The notes: generated by a model not told the origin, from the sequence alone. Shown: positions 42,199 to 51,646, counted from the stretch's first letter. The stretch is 64,000 nucleotides of DNA from Streptomyces sp. NBC_01431 (GCF_036231355.1 NZ_CP109496.1:3410001-3474000); one strand, 5' to 3'. Numbers and translations are program-made.

Positions 42199-43135
42199 CG
42201 AAGCCCTCTCCCGTCAGTGCCACGAAGGCGTCCTCCAGTGAGGCCCGCTCGGCCGCGAAGCCGCGGACCCGTACTCCCGCGCGTACGAGCTCGGCGTTGA
42301 GGTCCGCCAACTCCACGTCTTCGGGCGGCAGTTCGCCCGTCACCCGGCCCTCGGCCGCCACCGTCACGTCGGCGATCCCGCGTTCCTTGAGGACGCGGGC
42401 CGCCTCCGCGGTGTCCGGCGTGGTCACCGCGAGGCGGCCGCGCGCGTTCGCGGCGAGCTCCGTGACCTCGCCCTGGACCACGAGTCGGCCCTGGTTCATC
42501 ACGGCGGCGTGCGAGCAGACCTGCTCGATCTCGTCCAGAAGGTGCGAGGAGAGGAAGACGGTCGTCCCGTCCTCGGCCAACTCCCGTATGAGGGAACGGA
42601 TTTCACGCATGCCCTGCGGGTCGAGTCCGTTCGTCGGTTCGTCCAGGACGAGCAGCTCCCGGCGCTGGAGCAGCGCCGCCGCAAGCCCCAGGCGCTGCTT
42701 CATGCCGAGTGAGTACGCCCGCGCCTTCTTGCCCGCCGCGGAGGTCAGGCCCACCCGCTCCAGGGCGACCGACACCCGGGCGGTGCGGGTGCGCGGGTCG
42801 GCGGTGGGGTCGGCCGCGTCGTAGCGAAGGAGGTTGTCGCGGCCGGACAGGAAGCCGTACAGGGCGGGGCCCTCGATGAGGGCGCCCACCCTGGGCAGCA
42901 CGGTGCGGGCCGCCTTCGGCATGGGGCTGCCGAGGATCCTCGCGGTGCCGGCGGTCGGCTCGATGAGGCCCATCAGCATGCGGATGGTGGTGGTCTTGCC
43001 CGAGCCGTTGGGGCCGAGGAAGCCGAAGACGCTGCCGCGGGGGACGGTGAGGTTCAGCGCGTCCACGGCCAGTTGGCCGCCGCGGTACCGCTTGCTCAGG
43101 CCACGTGTCTCGATGGCCAATTGACTGTTCCCCAC
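42185..43135 (-). CDS. ABC transporter ATP-binding protein
   Basis: The 316-residue ATPase has Walker A FGFLGPNGSGKTTTIRMLMG, a signature region YSLGMKQRLGLAAAL, Walker B LLVLDEPTNGLDPQGM and the switch His in LSSHLLDEI. A C-terminal accessory domain follows (residues 215-310), common in drug or lantibiotic self-protection exporters. I chose GTG at 43135 with GAAGGG five bases upstream; GTG at 43138 is equally near. First gene of the ATPase-permease pair. Confidence 0.92.
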   Translation of the reverse strand: MGNSQLAIETRGLSKRYRGGQLAVDALNLTVPRGSVFGFLGPNGSGKTTTIRMLMGLIEPTAGTARILGSPMPKAARTVLPRVGALIEGPALYGFLSGRDNLLRYDAADPTADPRTRTARVSVALERVGLTSAAGKKARAYSLGMKQRLGLAAALLQRRELLVLDEPTNGLDPQGMREIRSLIRELAEDGTTVFLSSHLLDEIEQVCSHAAVMNQGRLVVQGEVTELAANARGRLAVTTPDTAEAARVLKERGIADVTVAAEGRVTGELPPEDVELADLNAELVRAGVRVRGFAAERASLEDAFVALTGEGFDVAG

Positions 43136-43210
43136 CACGTCCCTTCCCGCTGTGACGCTCTGCCGCCGCCGCGTGCGGGGCCACCCCAGACCCCGCCCCG
43201 GGGCTTGGAT

Positions 43211-43245
43211 CACGGGGGTTGAGAGAGCCCCTCTCAACCCCCGTG
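43211..43245. terminator. Perfect 15-bp hairpin terminator
   Basis: CACGGGGGTTGAGAG-AGCCC-CTCTCAACCCCCGTG, 7 bp after the stop of the LolA-fold gene and upstream of the ABC ATPase, followed on the minus strand by more GC-rich sequence. Confidence 0.85.
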
Positions 43246-43251
43246 AAAGAC

Positions 43252-44469
43252 CTACTTGTTCGCCGCGTCGAGAAGCGCTTCCTTCGTCACCGCGCCCACG
43301 TACACCTTGCCGTTGTCCGTGATCAGGGCGTTGACCAGGCGGGTCTTGAAGACCGTGCCAGTGCCGAACTTGCCGGTGACCTTGTCGCCGAGCGAGTCGA
43401 GGAACTTCTGTGCGTCGCCTCCCGACTTGCTGTTGTTGTCGGCCTTCGGCATGCCCTTGCCGCCGGTGTCGAGCTCGGCGATGGCCGTCCAGCCCTTGCC
43501 GATCACCTTGGCGTTCTTGGCGTTCTTGGCGTCACCGAAGCCGCCCAGACCACCCGGCAGGTTCTGCTGGGGCTTGCGGTCCTGCTTGCCGTCGTCCTCG
43601 GTGACCTTCGCGCCCTTGGGCGCGCGGAACGCGAACGTGTCCGCGGCCGGCTTCGAGAAGTCGACCTTGGTAAAGCCCGCGTCGACCACGGCCTTGCCGC
43701 CCGCGCTCGGCGAGAGCGTGAACTTCAGCGGCACCCCGGTCTTGGCGTCCACGGCTATGCGCACCGAGCCGATGGTCGAGCCGGACTGCTTGGGCTTGAT
43801 GAGGAGCTGGTACGCGTCGTGCCCAGCCACCTGGACCGTGCCGTCGACCGACACCGACGTGGTGGGGTCGACGTTCTTGAGGAACTCGTCGGCCAGCGCC
43901 TTCGGCGTGGTCGGAACGCCGGACTCCGGTGCCTTCTTGCCGTGCTCCCTGGCCGCGTCGGCCGCGGACTTCTTGGAGTGGAAGACCTGGTTCGAGCCGC
44001 TGTCGTACGCCCAGACGTCGCTGCCGTTGTGGACCAGGCTGTACTCGGCTGCGTCCTCCAGGATCGACACCTTCTGGCGGTCGGGTCCGTCGGCCGCGAT
44101 GCGCAGGGTGTGGGTGCCCGACGCGAGCTCGGTGAGCTTCTGCTGCGGCGCGGCGGACTTGTCGGAGCCGCCGCCCTTGGGCGCGAACGAGCCGAGGCTG
44201 CCCAGTCCGGGCAGGCCCAGGTCCGTAGTGATCTTGACCGTGCCGGAGAGCTGCTGGGTGTCCGACGCGGCCATCTTCTCGATGAGCTGCTGCGCGCTGA
44301 TCTTCGGCAGACTGGGGTCACCCGACGCGGCGAGTGCCGGGACCAGTCCGATGGTCGCGGCCGCCACGCCCGCCACCCCGACCGGGACGAGATAACGCGC
44401 CGCCTTCCGGCGGCTCGCGCCCGGCTCCCCGGCCTGGTCGGTGGCCTGTGCGCTGTCGTTCGGTGCCAT
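43252..44469 (-). CDS. LolA-fold / DUF2092 secreted or membrane-anchored protein
   Basis: The 405-residue protein starts MAPNDSAQATDQAGEPGASR; a basic patch RRKAARYLVPVG precedes one hydrophobic helix (residues 26-48). The rest, outside the membrane, has the half-barrel pattern of LolA/LppX proteins (LIEKMAASDTQQLSGTVKIT, TLRIAADGPDRQKVSILEDA, FLKNVDPTTSVSVDGTVQVA). Family members bind lipids or regulate sigma factors at the envelope. No Cys lipobox. Monocistronic; downstream of it lie an ABC ATPase and permease. Confidence 0.85.
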   Translation of the reverse strand: MAPNDSAQATDQAGEPGASRRKAARYLVPVGVAGVAAATIGLVPALAASGDPSLPKISAQQLIEKMAASDTQQLSGTVKITTDLGLPGLGSLGSFAPKGGGSDKSAAPQQKLTELASGTHTLRIAADGPDRQKVSILEDAAEYSLVHNGSDVWAYDSGSNQVFHSKKSAADAAREHGKKAPESGVPTTPKALADEFLKNVDPTTSVSVDGTVQVAGHDAYQLLIKPKQSGSTIGSVRIAVDAKTGVPLKFTLSPSAGGKAVVDAGFTKVDFSKPAADTFAFRAPKGAKVTEDDGKQDRKPQQNLPGGLGGFGDAKNAKNAKVIGKGWTAIAELDTGGKGMPKADNNSKSGGDAQKFLDSLGDKVTGKFGTGTVFKTRLVNALITDNGKVYVGAVTKEALLDAANK

Positions 44470-44788
44470 GTGTGCCCTACCTCCGTGGTCGGCGGCGTCC
44501 GTCCGTCGTGCTCAGTCGCCCACCCCGCGCCGCCATTCTCACCCGAATTGGTCAGGAGTGGTGGTATCCATTCGACCAAAACGGCCGCCCCCGCGCGTCA
44601 GCCCCCGGGAGCAATCCCGTGTACCTCTCTGGGATGACGGAACCCCACGGCAGCTAACCCGACCAGTAGGGGTACCCCGCCGCCCAACCGGGCCCGTGTC
44701 CTGAATCAGCCGGGTTTGTCATGAGTGCCGAGCCGTCCGGATCCGTACCTGAGAGTGAGAGCAAGCGGCACTACGAAGGGGGCTCGCC
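44470..44788. other. Divergent promoter region, LolA-fold and lipoprotein genes
   Basis: A 319-bp gap with no gene. The stretch 44550-44585 (GTGGTGGTATCCATTCGACC) is AT-richer and may hold the LolA-gene promoter. GGAACC at 44639 could be an ECF-type -35 element, but I see no convincing -10. Confidence 0.4.
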
Positions 44789-45328
44789 ATGCTCAGGACC
44801 CAGCGCTACGCCGTGGGCGCGGCCGCGGGGACGTTCGTCCTCGCGCTGGCCGTCAGCGCCTGTGGCAGCAGCGGCACCAGTTCCACGCCCAGCTCCTCGG
44901 GGAGCGGCTCCAGCAGCAGCTCGTCCCAGCCGGCCGCCGGCACCCTCACCACCGCGAAGGTCGACAAGGTCGGCACGGTGGTCGTCGACGGCAAGGGGTT
45001 CGTGCTCTACCGCTTCGACAACGACACCGCGAAGCCGTCCAAGTCGAACTGCTACGGCACCTGCGCCACCTTGTGGCCGGCCGCCCCCGCGACCGGCAAC
45101 GTCAACGTGAAGGGCATCGACAAGTCCCTGGTCGGCACGGTCACCCGGGCCGACGGCAGCAAGCAGCTGACCCTCGCGGGCTGGCCGCTCTACCGGTACT
45201 CCAAGGACGACCAGCCGCACGAGGCCTACGGCCAGGGCGTGGGCGGCATCTGGTTCGCGGCCACGCCGACCGGCGCGAAGGCAGCGAGCGACACCGGCGG
45301 CGGCTCGGGAGGCGGCTCGGGCTACTGA
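44789..45328 (+). CDS. COG4315-type lipoprotein with two tandem secreted repeats
   Basis: The 179-residue protein has a lipoprotein signal peptide with lipobox LAVSAC and a Ser/Gly linker (residues 25-47). Two copies of the lipoprotein repeat motif follow: DGKGFVLYRFDNDTAKPSKS with CYGTCATLWPA, and LAGWPLYRYSKDDQPHEAYG with GVGGIWFAA. The family is widespread in actinobacterial envelopes with no known activity. GAAGGGGG lies upstream of the ATG. Its TGA directly abuts the stop of the convergent prenyl synthase. Confidence 0.9.
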   Translation: MLRTQRYAVGAAAGTFVLALAVSACGSSGTSSTPSSSGSGSSSSSSQPAAGTLTTAKVDKVGTVVVDGKGFVLYRFDNDTAKPSKSNCYGTCATLWPAAPATGNVNVKGIDKSLVGTVTRADGSKQLTLAGWPLYRYSKDDQPHEAYGQGVGGIWFAATPTGAKAASDTGGGSGGGSGY

Positions 45329-46339
45329 TCAGCCCGCGCGGTGCACGACCGCGTCGCAGAGCTCCTGGAGCGCGGACTTCGCGTACCCGGCGGGCAGCGG
45401 CGCGAGCGTGGCCCTGGCCTCCTCCGCGTACCGGACGGTGTCCCTGCGGGCCTGCTCCAGGGCCGGGTGGACCCGCAGGCGGCGCAGCGCCTCGGCGTGC
45501 CGCCCGTCGTCACTGAGGTCGCCGTCGATCAGCGCGACCAGGTCCAGGTCGTCCAGGCGGCCGTCCTTGGCGGCCTGCGCCCGCAGGTGCAGCACCGGCA
45601 GCGTGGGAATGCCCTCGCGCAGGTCGGTGCCGGGGGTCTTGCCGGACTCGTGGGAGTCGCTGGCGATGTCCAGGACGTCGTCGGCGAGCTGGAAGGCGGT
45701 GCCCAGGCGCTCGCCGTACTGCGTGAGGATGTCGACCACCGACTCGTCGGCGCCGGACATCATCGCGCCGAACCGGCCGGAGACGGCAACCAGCGAGCCC
45801 GTCTTGCCGGACAGCACGTCGAGGTAGTGCTCGACCGGGTCGCGCCCGTCACGCGGGCCCGCGGTCTCCAGGATCTGGCCGGTGACGAGCCGTTCGAACG
45901 CTTCGGCCTGAATGCGTACGGCCTCGGGGCCCAGATCCGCCAGGATGTGCGAAGCGCGTGCGAAGAGGAAGTCACCCGTCAGGACGGCTACGGAGTTGCC
46001 CCAGCGGGCGTTGGCGCTGTCCACGCCGCGCCGCACGTCGGCCTCGTCCATCACGTCGTCGTGGTACAGCGTCGCCAGGTGCGTGAGCTCGACGACCACG
46101 GCCGACGGCACGACGCCCGGCGCGTACGGATCACCGAACTGTGCGGCCAGCATCACGATCAGCGGGCGGAATCGCTTGCCACCTGCGCGGATGAGGTGCT
46201 GCGCGGCCTCCGTGATGAACGGGACCTCACTCTTGGTGGCATCGAGCAGTCCCGCCTCGACAGCCGCCAATCCGGTCTGGACATCGGCTTCAAGTGCCTG
46301 GTCCCGCACGCTCAGCCCGAACGGCCCGACGACGGTCAC
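45329..46339 (-). CDS. Trans-polyprenyl diphosphate synthase
   Basis: The 336-residue all-helical enzyme has the first Asp-rich motif LYHDDVMDEADVRRG (DDxxxD), the second in FQLADDVLDIASDSHESGKT, and the GGKRFRPLIVMLAA diphosphate-binding segment. It condenses isopentenyl diphosphate onto an allylic primer to give a long-chain product. The small residues before the first motif (TLATLYHDD) fit a long-chain (C35-C45) enzyme, so the menaquinone side chain is the likely use, matching the two nuo clusters. Product length cannot be proved from sequence. Confidence 0.92.
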   Translation of the reverse strand: MTVVGPFGLSVRDQALEADVQTGLAAVEAGLLDATKSEVPFITEAAQHLIRAGGKRFRPLIVMLAAQFGDPYAPGVVPSAVVVELTHLATLYHDDVMDEADVRRGVDSANARWGNSVAVLTGDFLFARASHILADLGPEAVRIQAEAFERLVTGQILETAGPRDGRDPVEHYLDVLSGKTGSLVAVSGRFGAMMSGADESVVDILTQYGERLGTAFQLADDVLDIASDSHESGKTPGTDLREGIPTLPVLHLRAQAAKDGRLDDLDLVALIDGDLSDDGRHAEALRRLRVHPALEQARRDTVRYAEEARATLAPLPAGYAKSALQELCDAVVHRAG

Positions 46340-46517
46340 GAGGGGTACTCCTGTCTGCTGACGATCACACGGTTTATCGATGTGTCGCTGCCTTCACTCA
46401 ACTCAGCGTATCGGGTCGCTGTTCGATCACCATGGGCGCCTTCCCGTCACCCCTCGCGCACAGTCCCTTGGACCCCGGTATGTTCTGGATCAGCTCATAC
46501 GATCAGGAGTACCCCTT

Positions 46518-47041
46518 TTGCCCCGAATGATGACCGACGCCACCGACGAGCAGCCGCCTCCGCGGGACGACCACGCCTTCTTCGGTCAGCCCCGCGGTCT
46601 GCTCACCCTCGCCGGCCTGGAAGTCCGGGAGCGTTTTTCGTTCCTCGGCATGCAGGTGATCCTCGTCCTGTACTTCGCCGGATCAGGCCGAACGCCATGC
46701 CGATCTCGGCGGCCGAGAAGCCCCAGCGCCGAGACGACCATCCTCGGCTTCCACTTCCCGGCGAGCTGTTACGCCTCCGCGCCCGGCGCGTTCGAGGTGG
46801 CGCTCGCGCCGGTGGCGGCCGCCGTGTGGGCCCGCATGGGCCGGCGCCGGCCAGACGACGTCGCTCTGGTTCCTCTCCCTCGCGCTCGCCGACGGCATCC
46901 AGGGCGCAGACCGTGAAGGTGTACGGGAAGGTCTCCAACCCCTCGCACTTCGGCGTCAACGGCGCCATCGCGGTGGTCGGCGGCGTCGCCGTGATCCTCG
47001 CCGCCCCCTGGCTCAAGCGCACCATGCACCCCATCCACTGA
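46518..47041 (+). pseudogene. Remnant of a POT/PTR-family peptide transporter
   Basis: The first 50 codons after 46518 read as a POT transporter start (PRGLLTLAGLEVRERFSFLG, MQVILVLYFA). About 20 unrelated codons follow, then the C-terminal region (TTILGFHFPASCYASAPGAF and EVALAPVAAAVWARMGRRRP), and after a frameshift the true tail (YGKVSNPSHFGVNGAIAVVG). POT proteins have about 500 residues; here some 320 are missing and the frame is broken. Start and end landmarks are intact, so the middle was deleted. It stops 11 bp before the hydrolase gene, presumably its former operon partner. Confidence 0.88.
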
Positions 47042-47051
47042 GGTCGCCGCC

Positions 47052-49052
47052 ATGCACATCCGCACCGAATTCCCGTACGAGACCGAGCGCCGCGATGTCC
47101 GGATCCCACTCCCGGACGGCACCTTGCTGTACGCCCGGATCTGGCGCCCGGTCACCGAGGAGCCGGTCCCCGCACTGCTCGAATACCTCCCCTACCGGCT
47201 GACCGACTGGACGGCGCCGCGCGACTGGCAGCGCCACCCCTGGTACGCCGGGCACGGCTACGCCTCGGTCCGCGTGGATGTGCGCGGACACGGCTGCTCC
47301 GAGGGGATGCCGGGTGACGAGTACGACGCGACCGAGCTCGCCGACGGCGTCGCGGTCGTCAACTGGCTCGCCCAGCAGCCCTGGTGCAGCGGCAGGGTCG
47401 GCATGTTCGGCATCTCGTGGGGCGGCTTCAACAGCCTCCAGATCGCGGCCCTCGCACCCGAGCCGCTCAAAGCGATCGTCACGGTCTGCTCGACCGACGA
47501 CCGCTATGACAACGACGTGCACTACATGGGCGGCTCGGTGCTCGCCGTGGACATGCACGCCTGGGCGGCGACGATGCTCGCCTTCGTGTCGCGACCGCCC
47601 GACCCTGCGTTCGTCGGAGAAAAATGGCGCGAAATGTGGCTGAAACGACTCGAAAGGGTGGAACCGTTCATCCACACGTGGCTCGCGCACCAGACCCGGG
47701 ACGATTACTGGAAGCACGGCAGCGTCTGCGAGGACTACGCGGCGATCGACGCGGCCGTCCTCGCGGTGGGCGGCTGGCACGACCCGTACCGCGACACGGT
47801 GCTGAGGCTGGTCGAGCACCTGCCGGCCGACCGGGTGCGGGGGCTGATCGGCCCCTGGTCGCACCAGTACCCGGACCGGGGGCTCCCGCCCGGCCCCGCG
47901 ATCGGCTTCCTCCAGGAGACCCTGCGCTGGTGGGACCACCACCTCAAGGGCGAGGAGACGGGCGTGATGAAGGAGCCGCTGCTGCGGTCCTGGATCAGCG
48001 AGTCGCATCCGCCGGCCACCGTCTACGCCGAGCTGCCCGGCCGCTGGGTGGGCGATGCCGCCTGGCCCTCGCCCCACGTCACCCCGGTCTCGTACGCACT
48101 CCAGGGCCCGCCCGTCCAGGTGCGTTCACCGCAGCACACCGGTCTGGACGCGGGCCGCTTCTTCCCCTTCGGCAACGACGGCGACCTCCCGCCGGACCAG
48201 CGGTCCGAGGACGCCCGCTCGGCGGCCTTCGACTTCCCGGTCCCCCAGGACGCGGACCCGCTGGAGATCCTGGGACGCCCGCGGGTCACGCTGCGGCTGC
48301 GCATGGACGTGCCGTTCGGGCAGGCGATCGCCCGGCTCTGCGACGTGGCCCCGGACGGCTCCTCGACCCTGGTCACCCGGGGCGTGCTCAACCTGTCGGC
48401 CCGCAACGGCCGCGACCGGGCGGACGCGTGGGTGCTCGGTGCGACGGAGTCGGTGACGTTCGAACTGAACGGCATTGGGCACGCTTTCCGGCCCGGCCAC
48501 CGCATCCGGCTCGCCGTCTCCTCCGCGTACTGGCCGTGGATCTGGCCGCAGGCCGACTCGGTCGGCTTCACCCTCGATCCGGCCGGGTCCTCGCTCCAAC
48601 TCCCTTTCCGCGAGCGGACGTTGGACGACACGATCGCCTTCGCGGACCCGGAGCAGTCGGAACCGCTCGGCGTGTCCTCCCCGGCCCCGCTGGATGAGCC
48701 GCGCCCCGAGCGGCTCGTCGTACGGGATGTGGCCAAGGGCGAGTGGCGCCTCGAAGTGGACCCGGGCTACGGCGGCACCCGGGTCTACCCCGACGGCCTC
48801 GAATTCACCGAGGACGCGCGGGAGGCCTACACGATCGAGGAGGCCGACCCCCTCTCCGCCCGCACCCGCTCGGACTGGCACCTGCGCCTGCACCGCCCCG
48901 AACTCGCCTGGGACGTGACGATCGACACGCGCTCGGAGATCAGCTGCGACGCGGCGGATTTCGTGACGTCGAACGAGGTGGTGTGCCGGGAGGGGGGCGA
49001 AGTGGTCTTCCACCGCACGTGGGAACGCCGCATCCCGCGCGAGGCGGGCTGA
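47052..49052 (+). CDS. CocE/NonD-family (X-Pro dipeptidyl-peptidase-like, S15) hydrolase
   Basis: The 666-residue protein has an alpha/beta-hydrolase domain with nucleophile elbow FGISWGGFNS, Asp in VGGWHDPYRDT and His in GPWSHQYPDRG. Strand-nucleophile spacing and the VRVDVRGHGCSEG segment fit CocE. A C-terminal jelly-roll domain (residues 370-666) contains FDFPVPQDADPLEILGRPRV. Such enzymes cleave Xaa-Pro dipeptides, esters or amides. No signal peptide, so cytoplasmic. The peptide-transporter remnant directly upstream suggests a former uptake-and-cleavage pair. Confidence 0.9.
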   Translation: MHIRTEFPYETERRDVRIPLPDGTLLYARIWRPVTEEPVPALLEYLPYRLTDWTAPRDWQRHPWYAGHGYASVRVDVRGHGCSEGMPGDEYDATELADGVAVVNWLAQQPWCSGRVGMFGISWGGFNSLQIAALAPEPLKAIVTVCSTDDRYDNDVHYMGGSVLAVDMHAWAATMLAFVSRPPDPAFVGEKWREMWLKRLERVEPFIHTWLAHQTRDDYWKHGSVCEDYAAIDAAVLAVGGWHDPYRDTVLRLVEHLPADRVRGLIGPWSHQYPDRGLPPGPAIGFLQETLRWWDHHLKGEETGVMKEPLLRSWISESHPPATVYAELPGRWVGDAAWPSPHVTPVSYALQGPPVQVRSPQHTGLDAGRFFPFGNDGDLPPDQRSEDARSAAFDFPVPQDADPLEILGRPRVTLRLRMDVPFGQAIARLCDVAPDGSSTLVTRGVLNLSARNGRDRADAWVLGATESVTFELNGIGHAFRPGHRIRLAVSSAYWPWIWPQADSVGFTLDPAGSSLQLPFRERTLDDTIAFADPEQSEPLGVSSPAPLDEPRPERLVVRDVAKGEWRLEVDPGYGGTRVYPDGLEFTEDAREAYTIEEADPLSARTRSDWHLRLHRPELAWDVTIDTRSEISCDAADFVTSNEVVCREGGEVVFHRTWERRIPREAG

Positions 49053-49109
49053 CCCCCTCCGGCCCCGGGGGCGCAGCCCCAGGAAACCGGCCTCCCCACA
49101 CCCCTTGGC

Positions 49110-50315
49110 TCAGGCGGCTGCCACCGAGGCGGCGAGCCTCGGGGAGGCGTACTCCGTGCCGCACACGAACCGCATCACCGGACCGAAGGACGCCGCCGCG
49201 GGCAGGCCCGTGAAGTACAGGCCGGGGACGGTGGACTGGTACCCCGCGTCCAGGACCGGCGCCCCCCGGGACGTGGAGAGCTGGGTGCGCAGACCGTGCC
49301 CCAGGAAGTCGAGCGCCGCCACGTCCATGCGATAGCCGGTCGCGGCCATGACGTGGTCCGCGGACAGTTCCCGCTGCGGGCCGGTGCCCCCGCTCAGGGT
49401 GAGCACCGGGCGGCCCCCCTCAAGACGGGCCCGTACGATCCGGCGTCCCTCGGTCACCGCGACCCGCCCGGTGAAGCGCTCGCGCAACCACCACGCACCC
49501 AGGGGGCCCAGCACATTGCGCACCAGGTAGTGGCGGGCCGGGGCGGGCAGATGCCGGAAGTGGGTCGCGTGGTACGAGAAGGCGTACAGCGACCAGGCCT
49601 TGCCGAAGGGCGAGTTGGGGCTGAGGCGGGGCTGCTGGTCGGGGGCGGCCCCGAACCGGACCGCCCCCGCCGTACGCGCCACGATCCGTACGCTCGCTCC
49701 CGTCTCGGCCATCAACACCGCGTTCTCCAGGGCGGATTGGCCCGCCCCGATGACGAGCACCTCCCGCCCCGCGAACACGGACAGGTCCCGGTGCTGCGCG
49801 GCGTGCGAGACCGGTCCCGTGGCAGAGGGGCCGTCCGGAATCGCGGCGGCCAGTTCGCGCGGCAGCCGAGCCAGTCCCGCGAGCCCGGTCGCCACCACGA
49901 CCGCCCGCGCCTCGAAGCTCTCCCCGGAGTCCAGCTTCAGCGCGAACGCGCCGCCCGACACCCGGTCCACCGAGACCACCCTGACCTGTTCGAGGTCGGG
50001 GAAGAGCTTGTCGGCGAACCACTGCCCGTACGCCGAGAAGACCTCCACAGGGATCAGGTCCCAGTCCGATTCCAGCCGGCTCGTCCCGGTGTCCGCGCAG
50101 AAGTCGAGCAGCCCCGTTCCCACCTGCGGCGCGTCGATACTGGAGGCGGCCGGCGTCGACTTGAGGACCATGCCCGCCGGCATGTGCTCCCGCCAACTCA
50201 CCATCGGCGAACCGAAGACGCGGACCGGTATGCCCCGGGCGCGCAGATGAGCGGCGGCGGACAGGCCGAACGGCCCCGCGCCGATGACCGCCACCGGACG
50301 TGTCGCAGTGCTCAC
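49110..50315 (-). CDS. FAD-dependent oxidoreductase (flavin monooxygenase-like)
   Basis: The 401-residue protein has an N-terminal FAD site PVAVIGAGPFGLSAAAHL and a central NAD(P)H site REVLVIGAGQSALENAVLMA. SADHVMAATGYRMDVAALDF is the ATG-containing third motif. This is the layout of class B monooxygenases and lysine/ornithine N-hydroxylase-like enzymes; the FxGxxxHxxxY/F motif is not evident. It is downstream of an ATP-grasp gene on the same strand (80-bp gap). Joint action in making a modified amide or N-hydroxy compound is possible. Confidence 0.85.
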   Translation of the reverse strand: MSTATRPVAVIGAGPFGLSAAAHLRARGIPVRVFGSPMVSWREHMPAGMVLKSTPAASSIDAPQVGTGLLDFCADTGTSRLESDWDLIPVEVFSAYGQWFADKLFPDLEQVRVVSVDRVSGGAFALKLDSGESFEARAVVVATGLAGLARLPRELAAAIPDGPSATGPVSHAAQHRDLSVFAGREVLVIGAGQSALENAVLMAETGASVRIVARTAGAVRFGAAPDQQPRLSPNSPFGKAWSLYAFSYHATHFRHLPAPARHYLVRNVLGPLGAWWLRERFTGRVAVTEGRRIVRARLEGGRPVLTLSGGTGPQRELSADHVMAATGYRMDVAALDFLGHGLRTQLSTSRGAPVLDAGYQSTVPGLYFTGLPAAASFGPVMRFVCGTEYASPRLAASVAAA

Positions 50316-50395
50316 TTGCTGTCCCTTCTCGGAATGTGACTCACCCTGCGCGCAGCGTCAACGACCGTGCTGCACGAGGTGGTTGGGCGCCTGAC

Positions 50396-51646
50396 TTACT
50401 TGGTCACGGCGCGGCGGGAACTCCGCCACAGCCGGTACAGATGCTGCGCACCAGGACGTACGAAGCGGGCCATCATCGTGAAGAAGGGTCCGAGGTCGTC
50501 CCGCGCGACCCACGCGAGTTCGGTACCGCTCGGCCGCTCGGGCGCGTGCGGGGTGGTGTAGCCGCCGCGCCGGTAGGCGATCAGCGCGGGCAGGTCGATG
50601 TTCTCGACCACGTAGCGGCGCCCGGCCCGCTGCTCGCCCTCCGGGACCCGGCGCCCGGTGAGGTGGAGGTGCTGGGCGCGGATCACGTCGACTCCGGCCT
50701 CGCTCTCGAAGAGCCGGAACTGCGCGCCCATCCGGGGATTGAAGTCCAGGAGCTTGTAGCGGCCGTCGCGCCGGTCGAAGCGCAGATCGAGGTCGACTAT
50801 CCCGGTGAAGCCGATCCGTTTGACGAACTGCTCGGCCAGCGCGGCCAGTTCGGGATTGTCCACGACGTACGCGTTGGCCGTCATACCGGCGTGCGGCGGC
50901 CAGGACCGCACCTTCACCCCGGTGAACAGGGCGAGCGGCGCGGAGTTCTCGTCGAAGTAGGCGTGCACGATCCAGTCCTCGGCGTGCTCACGCGGCAGGT
51001 ACTCCTGGAGGATCACCCCGGGCCGCTCGCCCCAGCCGCGGGCCAGCGCCATGAGGTGGGCGCGGTCCTCGATCCGGGTGGTGCCGGGCACCGCGGGCCT
51101 GTGCCGCCGCACGAACGCCTCCCGGTTCTTGGCCACCACGGGAAAGCGGGCGTACCGCGCGAAGTCCTCGACCTCGGCGTACGTTTCGGGAAAGGCGGAC
51201 GCCGGGGACGGCACCCCGTGCTCCACGCACAGCTCGTGCAGGCCCTGCTTGCTGGCCAGGCGCCTGGGCAGTTCCGGCGTCACAGGCGGAAACAGGAAGA
51301 GGTCGCCGAGTTCCTTCTGGTGCTCGGCGATCAGCACCGCGGCCTCTTCGTCGGTGGGGATCAGCACGGTCGGCCGCCCGATCCGGCGGCCGATCCTGAG
51401 CAGCCCGTCGACCAGCGCTTCCGGCTCCTCGGTGCCGGTCGTCGGCCAGGCGAACGCGTGCTTCAGATACCGCGAATGGGCCGCGGGCGTCCAGCGGTCC
51501 TCGGTGATCGCGTACATCGGCACCCCGAGTCTGCCGAGACTGCGGATGGCACCAACCCCTCCGTGATGCAACGGATAGTTCCCGAACTTCACGATCAGTC
51601 CCGGTACATCCCGGTCCGCCCTGAACAGCACGCCCCTGCTCGCCAC
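50396..51646 (-). CDS. ATP-grasp carboxylate-amine/thiol ligase-like protein
   Basis: The 416-residue protein starts at GTG 51646 (VASRGVLFRADRDVPGLIVK) after GAGGGGGG; a longer start would add ten unlikely residues. The ATP-grasp fold is seen in PVVAKNREAFVRR (Lys of the ATP lid), VILQEYLPREHAEDWIVHAY, TGIVDLDLRFDRRDGRYKLL and DFNPRMGAQ (metal-binding Asp/Asn). It should activate a carboxylate as acylphosphate and join it to an amine. Substrate unknown; the partner FAD oxidoreductase is 80 bp downstream. The gene order could mark a two-gene biosynthetic unit. Confidence 0.87.
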   Translation of the reverse strand: MASRGVLFRADRDVPGLIVKFGNYPLHHGGVGAIRSLGRLGVPMYAITEDRWTPAAHSRYLKHAFAWPTTGTEEPEALVDGLLRIGRRIGRPTVLIPTDEEAAVLIAEHQKELGDLFLFPPVTPELPRRLASKQGLHELCVEHGVPSPASAFPETYAEVEDFARYARFPVVAKNREAFVRRHRPAVPGTTRIEDRAHLMALARGWGERPGVILQEYLPREHAEDWIVHAYFDENSAPLALFTGVKVRSWPPHAGMTANAYVVDNPELAALAEQFVKRIGFTGIVDLDLRFDRRDGRYKLLDFNPRMGAQFRLFESEAGVDVIRAQHLHLTGRRVPEGEQRAGRRYVVENIDLPALIAYRRGGYTTPHAPERPSGTELAWVARDDLGPFFTMMARFVRPGAQHLYRLWRSSRRAVTK

